Shown: positions 32,386-44,474 of the stretch, piece by piece
Position numbering within the stretch: the first letter of the stretch is position 1
Layout: every line of letters starts with the position of its first letter
Program-made: the position numbers and the translations under genes
Assembly: GCA_034509925.1 (NCBI GenBank)
Contig: CM067533.1
Location: forward strand, 3,238,535 to 3,302,534
Source: Hirudinaria manillensis
Lineage: Eukaryota; Annelida; Clitellata; Hirudinida; Hirudinidae
Length of the DNA: 64,000 nucleotides
Direction: 5' to 3'
Notes under the pieces: model-generated
What the model was told of the DNA's origin: nothing
The model's input: only the letters and a program-made list of their open reading frames with translations
Databases searched by the model: none

Positions 32386-32880
32386 TAGGTTTATGTGTTT
32401 GGCGTCTTTGTTTATGTGGACGGCAAGAGACGCGAAGGTAGTTGGGTTGAAACAGAGGTTTTGCTGCTGCAGTTTTACTGAAGGGGAGGACAGTACAGCT
32501 AGACCACCATGGTTTGTCTTCAGGGACCTCTGTGCAGGGCCAACACGAGGTCTCGGGCGATCAATGACCGAGTAGCCTCGAGCTCGTAGTCAAATTAATT
32601 GCCAAGGAACCTTCATCATGCCAGGTCTCAATCACCGACAGCACATTGACTTTGCCAGCAGCCATAATATCCGAGAGGGCATCCAATTCTAAGAGTAACG
32701 TTCTGGTCTTTCATAATCGGTGTTTGGCGAAGGGGCGAGGGGATGCGTAGAAGCCAGTTCTTCGGTCGCCAGATCCGGAGGTGGAACAACGACTTTCGTA
32801 TATCTCTGTCAAGACGTTTCCTCCCGTAGTTCAGATTGAGAAGTTGTGTGCGATCATACATCTTCATTTGCACATATCAA

Positions 32881-34358
32881 GAGGTCTGAGAATGATACCT
32901 GAAGTAGGCTGAGGTTCAGCAAGCTGTTGGCCGAGAAGAAATGTAAATACAACGAAGGTCTGGATAACGCGAGCCCATGTAAGTGAAAGTGGTATATTTT
33001 GAAAGCTCCCAATGAGACGAGTAGAAATATATCTAATTTGTAATAAGTAAAAGTCCGCTACACTCGCAAAACCGGCTTAAGGGCACACGCAAAAACAATC
33101 CGCCAACACGCACGAGGCGCAAGTATCTAAAATTTAAATTGTTTCGTAAAGTAAAATTCTAGTAGAAATGACACTGTAAAATATGCAAATCTGAGTTCAG
33201 GACATAACGCCCCGCTAAAGCCCGCTTTGAAGCATTGAACACCGGTTCGGCTCGCCCATTTGTCCGAGGTCTAGTGGTCCTTGCAGATCTCTAACCGGTA
33301 TAACCATGAGAGGCCAATGAGAGCCTCCTACAGCCGAGTATGGAAAGTCCAGAAAGGAAAATCGATACGGACATCCGGCTTATCACCGGATGCGATCCAC
33401 CTCCGGAAATACATGGATTCAGGGCCGAAACGTTTGAAGACGTGGAACTCCTCTGAGCATTTCAGTCGGCGAGCTCCGAGACGGATTATCACTTAAGTTA
33501 ACTACTACTAACTCCCTATATTTCATCTTCATTTAATTGCTCTTTACCACGTCAATAATGCGACAAACAATTCATTCCCCAGCATATGGATTCCTTCTAA
33601 AACTCTCCTTGATACTAAAACCCTCCCATGATAAACACACTCTTGGAGAGGTATTTATGGAATAAACTCTGTCGAATAATTTAATTTCGCCAGCAAGTTG
33701 GGAATTCCCACCAAGAATATGTAATAGAGGATATAATATTCGCAGTTTAAGTAAACAGGGCCAAATTCCATTATTTTGGAAATATCTATTTAATCTCCCG
33801 AAACTTGAATGTTGGTTTAAAATCTTAGTTTACTTGATTTATGTTTAAAATTCTACATGATTTATTAAAACTGAACTTTAATCTTCTAGAAATCCCTCTT
33901 TTTATTATACGACACAGTGATACATTTAGCATGAAATAAGGCAAAATCGATTCTGCGAAGTTCTTTGTTAATAATCGCAAATTGTAAAAACCTGGAACTC
34001 CCCGAGGATGTAGGGTCAACAGTATCTGCTCACGATTTCAATGTTAAGTTGCAAATACCGATCTTTCAATAGTTTAAGTTGGTGGTTTGCTCCTCGATGT
34101 CATTCATAAAGTCATCCTTCTAAAGGCAATTTATCCCGTTATATCCTTTATTTAGCTTTCTTTTGAACAATTTTTTATTTTTCAAACTGTAATAAATATT
34201 TTACAATTTGACAATTTTTAAATTGATAAAAATAAAAAATAAAATTTTACCTATTACTGGATTAATGGTCTTTGGTATGCCTACTACGTAAACTGTTGCG
34301 CTAAATAATTATAAAGCAGCGAAATCGTATCAACAGCCGTACTTTCTAACATAGCATC
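32881..34358. other. Intergenic region, no gene found
   Basis: Between the LINE and the SERBP1-like gene I find no convincing coding exon. The segment 33180-33500 is GC-richer and shares short words such as GCCAATGAGA with the 29470-29500 region on the other side of the LINE. That could mean the LINE landed in an older repeat. The part from 33500 to 34300 is AT-rich with no structure I can name. Confidence 0.5.
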
Positions 34359-35831
34359 ATGGATAAGGTTGAGATTAGGGTAGATGTTAGGAACATATTC
34401 AGTGCATTTGAGCAAGATGATGATGAAGTTACTGGTGCAATTCTTGAAAAATTGGACGAATTGAGGGAAAAGGAGACATTGAAGAGGGCCAAAAGAAATG
34501 CTGAAATTAAAAAGAACCCAGCTCAAAAGCCAGTCCCGATTGCATTTCCTTCCAAGAAGGAAGGCAAGAAAAAGAAGAAGGGTAAGAAAAGGGGTGACCC
34601 AACCGAACCAGCCGAAGCTGAAACTAACAATGCCGAAGATACTTCTTTCACTAGCGATGAAATCAAAAACACTACGGCAATAAACGATGACAAGCCCAAA
34701 GAAATAGTGGTTTATAATGGTGGCAAAGAGTTCACTAAAAGAACAAACTCAAAATATGCTATTAACATGGCCAAGTTAGCGAGACAAGTTGAAGAAAAAA
34801 CCCGGGACAGTGCACCTCACGGAAGTAGAGGAAGATTTACTAGAGACAGAGAAGAATCTGTTAAACCCGTTGAGTTGGGCAACGTTGCTAGTACTGAAGA
34901 GTATCCATCAGTACCAGTTGAGGAAATGCAAAAAAGAACTTTTAGGGGTACTGGAGGATTTAGAAGCAGAGGAGGAATTCGTGAAAACATACGAGAAGTC
35001 CCATATTCAGATAACGTTTCTCCTGCTTCTGATGAGACTTCACTGGGTCAATTTCAAGAAGTTGCCAAGTGTTACAGAGGTAGGAGAGGCTTTGCAAGAA
35101 GCAGAAATGTATTTGTTGACCAAACTCAAGAAGTTCCATCAACCGATAACCCTGCTATTGCCACTGAACCAGAAAGAAGGAATAGGACTTACAGAGGTAG
35201 AGGAGGATTTAGGGGAGATAGATATGGCCCTATTGACCAAGCTAATGCTACTCCTGCCACTGAAGAGGTATCATCAAGTCAATTTGAAGAAAGGCCGAGG
35301 ACCAGCAAGCCTTACAGAGGTAGAGGAGGATATGGAAGAGGCAGAGGAGGATATCATGAACAGAGGCAAGAAGTCCCTCTCTCGGATAGTGCTGCTCCTG
35401 ATACTGAAGAAGCTTCTTCAACTCAGCTTGAAGTAAAACCTAATAACGACAAGCCTTACAGAGGCAGAGGAGGATTAAGGAGAAACAGACAAGGATATGG
35501 AAATCAAGCTGTTGAAACCGAACCGGAGGTGACGCAGTACACTTTGGATGAGTGGAAGAAAATGGAGGCTGAGATTCGGATGAAGTCTTCACTGAATGTG
35601 ACCAAAACTACTTCCGAAAGTAAGCCAGATCAAGAAAAGGATAAAGTTGAAGAGGTTGAGGAGAAGCAAAATGGCAAGACAAATTTTCAGATCAAATTCG
35701 GAGCATCTAGTTACAGAGGAAGAAGTAGGGGTGGAAGAGACTTCAGAGACGAGAGGAGACATTACAGTTCCCTTGAAGAAACTCCAAATGTTTCGAACGA
35801 AGCTGATTTCCCCACCCTCAAGAAATTCTAG
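34359..35831 (+). CDS. SERBP1/HABP4-family RNA-binding protein
   Basis: A 490-residue protein in one exon. The family (SERBP1, HABP4, Drosophila Vig, yeast Stm1) binds mRNA and dormant 80S ribosomes. Supporting features are an acidic N-terminal motif NIFSAFEQDDDE, a lysine-rich block (~65-85), the family motif YTLDEWKKMEAEIR near residue 393, and the C-terminal NEADFPTLKKF, which matches the family's final EAFPAL-type motif. The middle (~200-385) has about five diverged repeats of roughly 40-45 residues, each with a YRGRGG-type RGG box followed by an acidic Gln/Glu/Ser segment. This is longer and more regular than the RGG regions I know from vertebrate members. Arginine methylation of the RGG boxes would be expected. 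The lack of introns is unusual for this neighbourhood. Confidence 0.85.
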   Translation: MDKVEIRVDVRNIFSAFEQDDDEVTGAILEKLDELREKETLKRAKRNAEIKKNPAQKPVPIAFPSKKEGKKKKKGKKRGDPTEPAEAETNNAEDTSFTSDEIKNTTAINDDKPKEIVVYNGGKEFTKRTNSKYAINMAKLARQVEEKTRDSAPHGSRGRFTRDREESVKPVELGNVASTEEYPSVPVEEMQKRTFRGTGGFRSRGGIRENIREVPYSDNVSPASDETSLGQFQEVAKCYRGRRGFARSRNVFVDQTQEVPSTDNPAIATEPERRNRTYRGRGGFRGDRYGPIDQANATPATEEVSSSQFEERPRTSKPYRGRGGYGRGRGGYHEQRQEVPLSDSAAPDTEEASSTQLEVKPNNDKPYRGRGGLRRNRQGYGNQAVETEPEVTQYTLDEWKKMEAEIRMKSSLNVTKTTSESKPDQEKDKVEEVEEKQNGKTNFQIKFGASSYRGRSRGGRDFRDERRHYSSLEETPNVSNEADFPTLKKF

Positions 35832-36474
35832 GCCAATAGGTTGATAGAGAGTTTCTTGCATATTAAGCAATATTTTGTTCTGCTTTAGTATTTGGTTAAT
35901 AATGAGAGGTTCTAAAAAATAGAGTTACGACTTTTGTTTTGCTTATCGTGATTTCAATTATATATCCCGTTGTTTTCTACGTTGGCATTGACTTTGCTGT
36001 AAAAATATTTCATTTTCTGGTATTTGGACAATTGAACAACGAACAATTTCAATGTTATGAAAAATTGACCGTTTTTAAATCATTCACATTTTAACAACTT
36101 GTAAATTTTTTGATAGATTTAAACTTTTATTTATTATAATTACTTGATAAATGTATTACTAATTGCTTTACAAATTCCGTTGTTGGACTGTTGTTGTTCC
36201 CTATTATCTTTTATGCATGACTGATAACCCGCTTGATTGACAGTAGTAGCACTTTCTATTTAATCATTATAATCCATCGATTAGTTAATATTAATTATTC
36301 ATGAACCTTCTGCTGTATGTGTTGTAAACATTTTGAAACCATGACGACCATTTCCAGGTTCTCCAAATATTTATACCCGATTCATTACTTTTCGGATGGC
36401 TCGATTTTTTTTAACACATTATTTCGCCACAGCTAACTAAATATCATTTTTAAATAAAATTTATATTCAAAGTT
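35832..36474. other. Intergenic region, no gene found
   Basis: AT-rich sequence holding the 3' UTR of the SERBP1-like gene and the promoter region of the radial-spoke gene. No canonical TATA box stands out. Confidence 0.5.
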
Positions 36475-39400
36475 ATGATTGTGGATGATGAATTCGACGA
36501 TGAATTTATCAATGCAAAATCTTATTTCTCTACAATGCAAGAAGATCAAGAAGAGAGTTTGTGAGTCTTTCTAAGCAAATTATTGATAACAATATTAGAA
36601 ATTGTTTGCATGGCGACATTCGAACAACGAAGAATTTTCGAGAGGTCAATCACTCAGACGATCAACTTATACGTTATTAATAAATGAATGGCACATTCTC
36701 AAAAAATCATAAAGACTCAATAATTATAGCATAAGTGTTCGGTGTCTTATATTCTTTTTTTAATGACCTTATATTATTGATTCGATGTTTTGTTCAAAAA
36801 TATTATTTTAAATAAGCAATTACAGGTTCAACAAACTATGCGACATTTTGGCAAAACTTTTGACTGAAAGGCCATCTGATGTCGCTGGGTCTTTCTTGAA
36901 ATTATGTCAAATTAAATTGGGAAGGAAAAATGAAGAGGCCATCCCAGACTGGCAACGTTCAGTACCTCCATCATGCGAAGCAGTCAAATCAGTGAGACAG
37001 CTATTTAAGGTTTATATCTTCAGTACTCAGCAAATAAAACAATAAGCTAATAATTAGGAGGTATTTAATTTCCAATCATTCACAAAAAGCTGTTTTATTT
37101 TCAAGTTTTCTTTTCAGTTTTATTTCAAATTAATATGCTGTTATCAGGCTGAATTCCTAGATCCAGAAGACAAAAATGCCAATGATCTCGAAGTTGACTT
37201 TCCAAACCTGATGGAGGAATGCCATAACTGGGAAGGGGCAGGGATTGGATTGAGGAGGGATGAGTATTTCATTCTTCTTGTCTCGATGAAACTTTTAATG
37301 GAAAACAATGCCAGCATTTGCTCCATAAGGTTGTGGGGAAAGATTTTCGGATTAATGAAAAACTATTACGTACTGGAATGCGAGATTAAGGACGAAGATG
37401 GGGAAGTTGAGAAGGTGATGATAGTGATTTAATAAATCAAGAGATGAAAATTACATTAATTACATTTAATTACAAAATTAAACTTACACAAAAATATTGA
37501 TGTAAGGAAATAAAGTAATAAGTTTGTTTCTGCAAGGAAAATGAAGAAGAAGAGGAAGAAGATACAAACGAGGGTTAGTTATACCGGAAGCCTCTAATGT
37601 GATATGCCAGTCTTAGATCCAGATGATTGTCTTAGATGATTTATAAATTTGTCCTGGCCTTATGAGACTGTTTATAGATTTCTCTAAATAACAGTATTTT
37701 TTTAAACATTTGAACATTTAACTTCATTCAGTTACCTTCGAAATGGACAAAATCCCAAAGCCAAAATACGAGAAACCAATCAAGGTGCCCAAGGAAGAAG
37801 AAGGAAAAGGAGCCAACAAAAACGTTTACTTTGTCTGCAACGAACTCGGACAGGAGTGGAAAAGACTTCCGAGTGTTCATCCCATTCACATCACATCCGC
37901 CAGGAAGATTAAGAAGTTCTTTACTGGAAACCTAGATTCAAAGGTTAGTGGTTCAGAGGTTAAATATTATCGACCTTTTTATATTTACAACATGAATATG
38001 CAAATGAGATTAATGGTTATAAACCAGGTGGAGAGCACGCCGCCATTTTCCGGCACGGAGGCACACTATCTCAGGGCCCAAATAGCGCGAATCACGGCAG
38101 GTACCCAGATATCGCCTGTTGGTGGTTACGTAATCGATGAAGATGATGACTCGGCCGAAGATTCGCTTGAGAATCAACAAGTGGTCCTCAACTCTGAATT
38201 TGAGATGCCAGCTGCAAGAGAACTTGAGGATATTTCAAATTGGGTTCATCACGTTCGATACATATTGCCTCAGGTTGAAATTATAATAATTCATTCAATA
38301 ACTGATTAATAATTTCTTGGAGCCACAATTCCATTTGTGTTCGAGTTGTAGGTTTTAGGTGCTGCTTGTTTTTGTATGTAAGGCTAGATATAAGAAATCT
38401 TTTGATGCTGATATATGTAAAATTATTAAATATTCATTAGATTGTTATTAGAATAAAATAATAACACGACTTCCAAAGCAATAAATAATTAAATTAAGAA
38501 GTAACCCATTCCTTTGGAGGGTCGCACAACATGGTGGAGTGTATCCAAGGTCGATGAAATTGAAGAAACAGAAGAACAAGAAGAAACTAAAGACGACCCT
38601 GAAGTGGGTCCACCCCTGTTGACTCCTCTGAGCGAAGATGCCACCTTGAACGAGGTCGTTCCGTGGATCACCAGGTTGTCATCTAAATTCATCTCCCATC
38701 ATGCCTTTACGACCATCCATTCCTGTCTTTGGTGGGGTGCACACGCCTATGCTACGTCCAGGTGAGAGGATGAACGCAATTTTAAGAGGTGATTTTTTTT
38801 GTTATATATTTAGTTTTCACTATTTAGAATATTTATTATATAAATAGTTTTCACTATTTATTTTTTATTCTCCAAAGTCCGAAACAGGTAGATTGTTGAT
38901 GGTAAACATATTTAAAACTTGAACTGATATTGTATTATATTTGTTTTTCTTTATTTATTTATTTATTTACTTTAATAACAATCTGCAGATCATTTGAGAA
39001 CATTTACATAGGCTGGGGACTCAAGACAACCCACAACCATTACATCGCTGGCGATCCCATGCAAGAATTTCAAGATTCAGAGGAAATCGTAGAAATTGAC
39101 GATCCAACGCCACAACAGGTTCCCTTAAAAATTTGAAATTTAATTACAAACTTTAATTAAACCAATTTCTTAATCGCTCGTAAGTGCTTAACTTATTAAA
39201 TATACGCATGCCTACAAGCCATTTCTATACATAAATAGATTTTAATAAATGAAACAATTTATCGGAAAACAACTTGGTAACGTAATTGAATTATAGACTT
39301 GAAATGACATTCTCTGATCAATAATAATAACTAACTTCAATAATACCGTTAGACGCATAAATATTTCAGCATATATATTTATATTTCACATTTTAAGCCC

Positions 39401-39628
39401 TATTACGTATTATATGCTTCGAATAAATTTATTAAATTGATGAACTTGTTATGAAACAAATGGCTGGATTAAAATTATAAATTTATTTGTAAAAAATAAT
39501 AATTCTCCCCGAAGGAACGAGCAGCGAATGAAGATTTCGAGACTGTCGAAAATCCAACTGAAAAGAAAGAAAATGAAGAAACAGAAAGAATGCAAGACGA
39601 TGAGGAGGAGGAAGAAGAAGATGATTGA
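36475..39628 (+). CDS. Radial spoke head protein, RSPH4A/RSPH6A (RSP4/6) family
   Basis: A component of the radial-spoke head in motile 9+2 cilia. Nine exons join in frame: 36475-36560, 36826-37009, 37148-37414, 37537-37573, 37732-37943, 38028-38273, 38520-38761, 38989-39118, 39515-39628, giving 505 residues (Chlamydomonas RSP4/6 are similar in length, vertebrate ones longer). Diagnostic stretches are VYFVCNELGQEWKRLP, SARKIKKFFTGNLDS, YLRAQIARITAGTQISP, ISNWVHHVRYILPQ, EVGPPLLTPLSED, PWITRLSS and FENIYIGWG. The C-terminus is strongly acidic, as in the family. All borders are GT-AG and phases match. It implies the organism has motile cilia or flagellated sperm. Confidence 0.92.
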
Positions 39629-39685
39629 AACTTCCGTGCTCGGATTGAAGCGAATTTCTGTAACTTAGAACAAGCAATTGTCACA

Positions 39686-39691
39686 AATAAA
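39686..39691 (+). terminator. Polyadenylation signal of the radial-spoke gene
   Basis: AATAAA lies 58 bp after the TGA stop, followed by T-rich sequence. Confidence 0.6.
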
Positions 39692-40448
39692 AGTGATTTT
39701 ATGTATATATTCAATTATATATTTAATTTATATTTATATAAATAATTTATATTTTTAATGTGTATATTTAGTTATAGGTTTAATTTATTTATATAAGTTT
39801 TTAAACAATATTGTAAATCTGATTGGGTGAGACTTGTACTTTAAGATTCGATCTTGAAACTCGAGTCCTGGAATAGTTGCCCACAAGACTAGTGGAATAT
39901 TGTTTTATAAGCACTGCTTTTTTTTAGAAAAAGATAACAGAACTTCACGACACAATTTAAGCACAACAAACACTAGCAAAACTAGTATGTTTTCAATGTC
40001 TACATGGTTAAAAGGTATTAATACTGCCTGGTAATGAAAGCATACTTCAAATAAAGATTTTAAAATATATCATGAATGGCGAGCCAACTGTTTTTGCAGA
40101 CTAGGGTGATCGTTCGATTTAGGAAACTTTTGTGCCACTGATGTTAAGGGGGAAGAACTGTGCACTGATATTTGCGATTTTAAGATGCTGCTGGATAAGG
40201 ATAGGGGCAAAATAGAGTTCTTTTCTTTCCTGACAAATTTTAGAAAAGAATTTATGTCTTACTAAGAAACTATAGAATATATACATGTATTAAAAATCAT
40301 TTTGATGAGAATCGTATCTGATCTAGTTTCTCTCCAAGCTTAACATTGTTCAAATCTTCAATGAGAAAAAAGTATGGACTGCAAGATAAAATAGAAAATT
40401 AAGCATCTACACAATCAATCAAATTATTAATATCAAATTTGATATTAC
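39692..40448. other. Intergenic region, no secure gene
   Basis: AT-rich. A plus-strand open stretch at about 40138-40266 (reading CDFKMLLDKDRGKIEFFSF) and minus-strand fragments near 40320-40400 have a coding look, but I could not tie either into a gene model. Remnants of a transposase gene or missed exons are both possible. Confidence 0.35.
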
Positions 40449-40965
40449 CAACCCATTCTTTCTGTCTTGACGTATGTGGATATTTCTCGTAAAAATATTT
40501 ATGTATTTTTCTACACTCTCCTGTGTTACAATAGATTTAGGTTTACAATAGTAATTAGGATAATATTAGGATAGCCTTAGCAAAACTTCATGTCGTTTTT
40601 ATACAATAATCTTTGTATGTCTTTGATTATTAATATCATGACAACATGCAAGTTAATATATCATTACCTCGTTTAATGCGATGTAGGCATCCAAATAATC
40701 CGTAACATGTGATTCCGGTGCAGTGATGTTGAAGTCGAGTTTCTCAAATACGATGCTAGCTGTATTCAGCCCCACTGGCATCAATTTTGCAAAAAGGTTT
40801 GGTGTACACAAAATTAAATGAAAATGTGTCAACTTCAAAAGCTTATTTATATATGATAAATAGATAGATATATAGATTAAAACATTTATAAAATTACGCA
40901 TTTTGGTAGGTATTATATTTCTTTGGTTTTGCTTTTTCAACAGTCGCGACGTCGTTCAATTTCAT
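40449..40965 (-). CDS. Tentative small or partial gene divergent from API5
   Basis: Three minus-strand exons join in frame with GT-AG borders: 40965-40898 (from ATG, ending in phase 2), 40755-40668 and 40520-40449. They read MKLNDVATVEKAKPKKY through EKLDFNITAPESHVTDYLDAY to ESVEKYINIFTRNIHIRQ. I do not recognise the protein. The ATG is 26 bp from the API5 ATG in divergent orientation, so a shared promoter is plausible. I could not connect a convincing next exon to the left, so the gene may extend further or be a remnant. Confidence 0.3.
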
Positions 40966-40990
40966 TTCGTTGCTATTCTAATTTATCACA

Positions 40991-43900
40991 ATGATCACCG
41001 TCGAAGAATTGTATAACCATTTTAATATTTTGAACAATGCCAAGGATAATGCGTCACAGGTTAGCTTGTGCTATTTCGGAAAGCTTTTCCCCGGTGCGAA
41101 AGTGCCATGTTCTAGAAAGTATTTCTTCCGTGCTTGCAGTTCGTTTTGCTCCCTTAAATCTTCTTAAGAATTTTACACCACTTTCTATGCTTCGTTTTTT
41201 TTTTGTATAAAATTATTCGATTTATTTCTAGTACAATTTTTTAATTAGAAGGATGAAAATTATGGTTCAGATTTTAACATAATATTCAGTAGATGGTTAC
41301 TGCTTTTAAGCTGTTAAATATCATTGACTAAGACTGAGAGAGTATAACAGCAACATATTTGATGTAGCATGAAGACTCCTACATCCACATTCTATCTGGT
41401 CTGAAGAGTGGTTCTCATGAGAAAAGATTGGCATCTCAGTTTGTTGCAAGATTTTTTAAATTCTTCCCTAACCATGCTGAACGAGGAATCGAATCGGTGT
41501 TTGATTTGTGTGAAGATGCCGATCCTTCGGTGAGTGCCGACTCCATTAATATTACCGTTCGTAAGTAATTTATTCGTTGTTAATGACAACCACATAACTA
41601 CAATTAGGTGAGGAAGCAGGCCATAAAAGACCTACCAGTGATTTGCAAGGCATGTCCAAATTACTGTCAAAAGGTTTCCAATGTCTTGACTCAGCTGCTT
41701 CATGGACTGGATGCTCTTGAAATGAGCCTGGCTCAAATGTCCCTCATGTCCATGCTCAGGATCAATGCCAAAACCACCCTTGCCGGCATCTTCGGGCAAA
41801 TACTCGAAGGGGAGGAGGCCGTTCGCACCAAAGCCATCAGCTTCCTCAGCAGTAAGATGAAGGTTTTGATTTCTGAGGATCTCCTGTCTAAGGATGGAGG
41901 AGAGGAATTCTTTATTTCCCAGTGCAAAAAGGTTTGTCTTTGAATCATTGGGATTTTGTTTGAGGGATGCAAATTTTCTTTGTATAAAAGCAATATACAA
42001 TATTATAAAAATAAGATTTGGAACAAATCTTGTTAAAATCTCTTGAAAGCAGTTTGGTCACAATTAGTTGTAATTTGGTTTGATGTGTGTAATTAAATAT
42101 TCCTCATAGGTCCTCACTGATGTCACAGGAAGTGAATTTACAAGTTTCATGAAGATTTTGTCCATGTTTCCATCAATGTCTTCGCTCCAAGGAAGACTTC
42201 AATTGCTTGAAATCATTTCTGATCAGGCAGAATTAACAAAGCCATTTGATGTGAGTTTTTATTGAATTTATTATTGTTTTATTGCATGTGAGTTTTTATT
42301 GCATTTAGTAACAGACAGGATCATAGACTAATTAATCTGTGATTTCAAGTTATTGATTATTATTATTATGAATGGCTTTATGTTATATTAATAATAATTT
42401 AATTAAATTTTGTTTTATTCAGGCAACTGATCTTGATGGCATTGCTTGTTTAGTGCAGTGTATAAAGCAGGCAGTCCAGCTATTCTCTGTAAGCTATTTT
42501 GAAGTTAATGACACCCATACTTATGATGACAACAATGACGACGATGATGATGTTTTACTCCAGAAAAATGTCCATTCGCATCATTACGTCGAGTACATCT
42601 GTTTGAAAGTTCTCCCTCGTCTGAACGACATTCCGATGCCCGAAGTTGGACTTGAACTCGTGCGACTTCTCGCAGAAATGGTGACTTTCTGTGGACCTTT
42701 GAAATCCACGGAAGCCTGTCTTGAAAACGTCTTCAGTGAGCTGCTGGTGGGTTCCAAAGTATTTTATTTATTTTATCAATTTCACTTTTCAGTAGAGGAC
42801 TGATATCTCTTACCATTCATTTCAGTTTATTGCATTTTCATTAGCACACAATCCGCTTTTTCGTGCTTTTTTTAGTTTTCACTTCATCGCTTGCTTGACA
42901 TTCAACTGGCTCGCTCGTCATTGCAATGTGTATCTATGTGTTTATTGATTTTATAAATGAAGTCAATGTTTTGTTGGTATGCTGAGTAAATAGCTGCATT
43001 ATTTCAGTCGAGAAACGATGTTATTGGTTTGAATTTTAGAGTTTTATGCCACTCCCGCATTCGGAAGGAGGAGAAGCAGATTTGGCTGCCTCCTTTCCAA
43101 AGCTCCAGTTCACCTATGTGGAGTGCCTCATGCACGTCTTCCATCAACTGGCGAGGAACGTTCCGCTTTTCCTCATTGCTCCTGAGAATGCGGACAGACT
43201 CAAGGACTTCCGATCGAGGTGAGGCCTCCGCTTTTAATGCAAACAGACGGGTGCACATTTCCCGAGCGTCGTCACATCGTTGTAATTCCGTACATCCATT
43301 TGATTTTTTGTTCTTGAAGATTGCAGTATTTTGGACTCGGAGTTCAGGTTTATATGAAGTCTCTCAGGTCAACTTCTGGCACGTCGGGTGCTGAAAATGT
43401 TACCGAAGAGGTCTGCAATGTCGATCGATTGGAATTGAAAGATTGTTTCTAGTTGAAAATTTGATAAACTAATTTAAAAATAAACTTAATAATAGGTAAA
43501 AACATTGGCATTGAAAACAACTGGAAACATCAACACTCTCATCAAGGATCTATTCCACAACCCTCCTTCGTACAAGGCCATCATCACACTCTCATTCAAA
43601 AAACCAGCAGAGGCTTCTGCCGCTGGGTAAGTGAGTTTATTTGTTTCAGAGAGATTGCCAGGAAGATGAATCATTGAGTCAGATATATTGTAAAATTTTC
43701 TCACCAATTAGTTATTATTGGTCATCATTTGCTGCAATACCGTTGCTAAAAACTTGCATGTCTCACAAAATTCAATACTTGCAGGCACAAGAGGACATCC
43801 GTGGATACCGGATCAGAGGATCAAGGAAAGAAGGCAAAGGTAGAGCAGGCTTTGTATGTTCCGCCTGGTAGGAAGAACGTTCAAAAGACCGGAGGCTACG

Positions 43901-44144
43901 TACCAAATGCAGGTTTGTTTGACACCTAAAATTGGCTTGTGTGGTAGCAACGAAGATCCCTATGTACATTTTGCATGCAAATTCTGCAAGAGTTCTACAT
44001 GGGTTATGCAAGTTTATTTATTATGCTTATGCAACATAGACAGACCCCAGTGTATATTTTCCATGCCCTAATTAATCATGCATTGCTTTTGTAGGTCGGG
44101 GACACAACGGTGGAAACAGGAATGGAAATTTTCAAAGATATTAA
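40991..44144 (+). CDS. API5: Apoptosis inhibitor 5 (API5/AAC-11) homologue
   Basis: A nuclear HEAT/ARM-repeat scaffold protein known to restrain apoptosis and bind FGF2 and Acinus. Eleven exons: 40991-41059, 41368-41529, 41608-41931, 42110-42250, 42423-42488, 42564-42746, 43040-43218, 43320-43410, 43496-43626, 43785-43912, 44095-44144, giving 507 residues (human 524). Diagnostic stretches are TVEELYNHFNIL at the start, FDLCEDADPSVRKQAIKDLP, AKTTLAGIFGQILEGEE, LAEMVTFCGPLKS, PKLQFTYVECLMHVFHQL, NINTLIKDLFHNPPSYK and a Gly/Asn/Arg-rich end. The basic KKAKVEQALYVPPGRKN region corresponds to the nuclear signal area. The intron 42489-42563 is 75 bp, divisible by three and stop-free, so its retention would add an Asp-rich insert. 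Human API5 runs straight across this point, so I treat it as an intron. Confidence 0.93.
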
Positions 44145-44191
44145 ACCATCTGACTGACTCTAGCTAATGGTTATTGGGCACGCCTCATCGA

Positions 44192-44224
<33 letters not shown>
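44192..44224. repeat. (ATT)n microsatellite
   Basis: Pure ATT run in the 3' UTR or intergenic space between API5 and CHFR. A similar short run lies at about 45268-45290 in a CHFR intron. The rest of the 330 bp gap between the two stop codons holds no gene. Confidence 0.9.
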
Positions 44225-44442
44225 GTTGCTGTGTTTAAGGAATTAAGTGTTATTTTGCCTGTGGCTCACTAATTTCTACATTTGAGTTTTGTGCATTATA
44301 CCTTTGTTTCAATCACATTTTGGAAAAATTTTATAATATGTATCAAATTTGAAAATTAATGTGTTTTCAGAGGTTTAGATTTCCATAACAATTCTTAGAG
44401 TGAGTTGAATAACTCTGAGACAAGTCTGGGCATGCAATGTAT

Positions 44443-44448
44443 TTTATT
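44443..44448 (-). terminator. Polyadenylation signal of CHFR
   Basis: On the minus strand AATAAA lies 27 bp past the TAA stop at 44475-44477. Confidence 0.6.
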
Positions 44449-44474
44449 AGATAAAAAGATTCAAAATTGGGTTA

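Larger units (their letters stand above)
29885..32880 (-). mobile_element. CR1/L2-like non-LTR retrotransposon, inactive copy
   Basis: On the minus strand the order is a degraded endonuclease start (~32880-32580), the apurinic-type endonuclease C-terminal half (32385-31978), reverse transcriptase (32015-30408), then a C-terminal remnant (30381-30196) and an untranslated tail down to ~29885. The parts are in different frames and a piece is missing near 30400, between the CNSLL-like and GQAPRYL-like motifs. The copy is therefore dead. The family call rests on motif wording (SAAFDTVDH, GVPQGSVLGP, YADD) typical of the Jockey/CR1/L2 group. Both ends are approximate and no target-site duplication was identified. 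Confidence 0.85.

Noticed and set aside
34789..35436. 215-codon ORF inside the SERBP1-like gene
   Set aside because: Alternate frame of the RGG-repeat region. Its Leu/Glu repeats are a by-product of the repeat.
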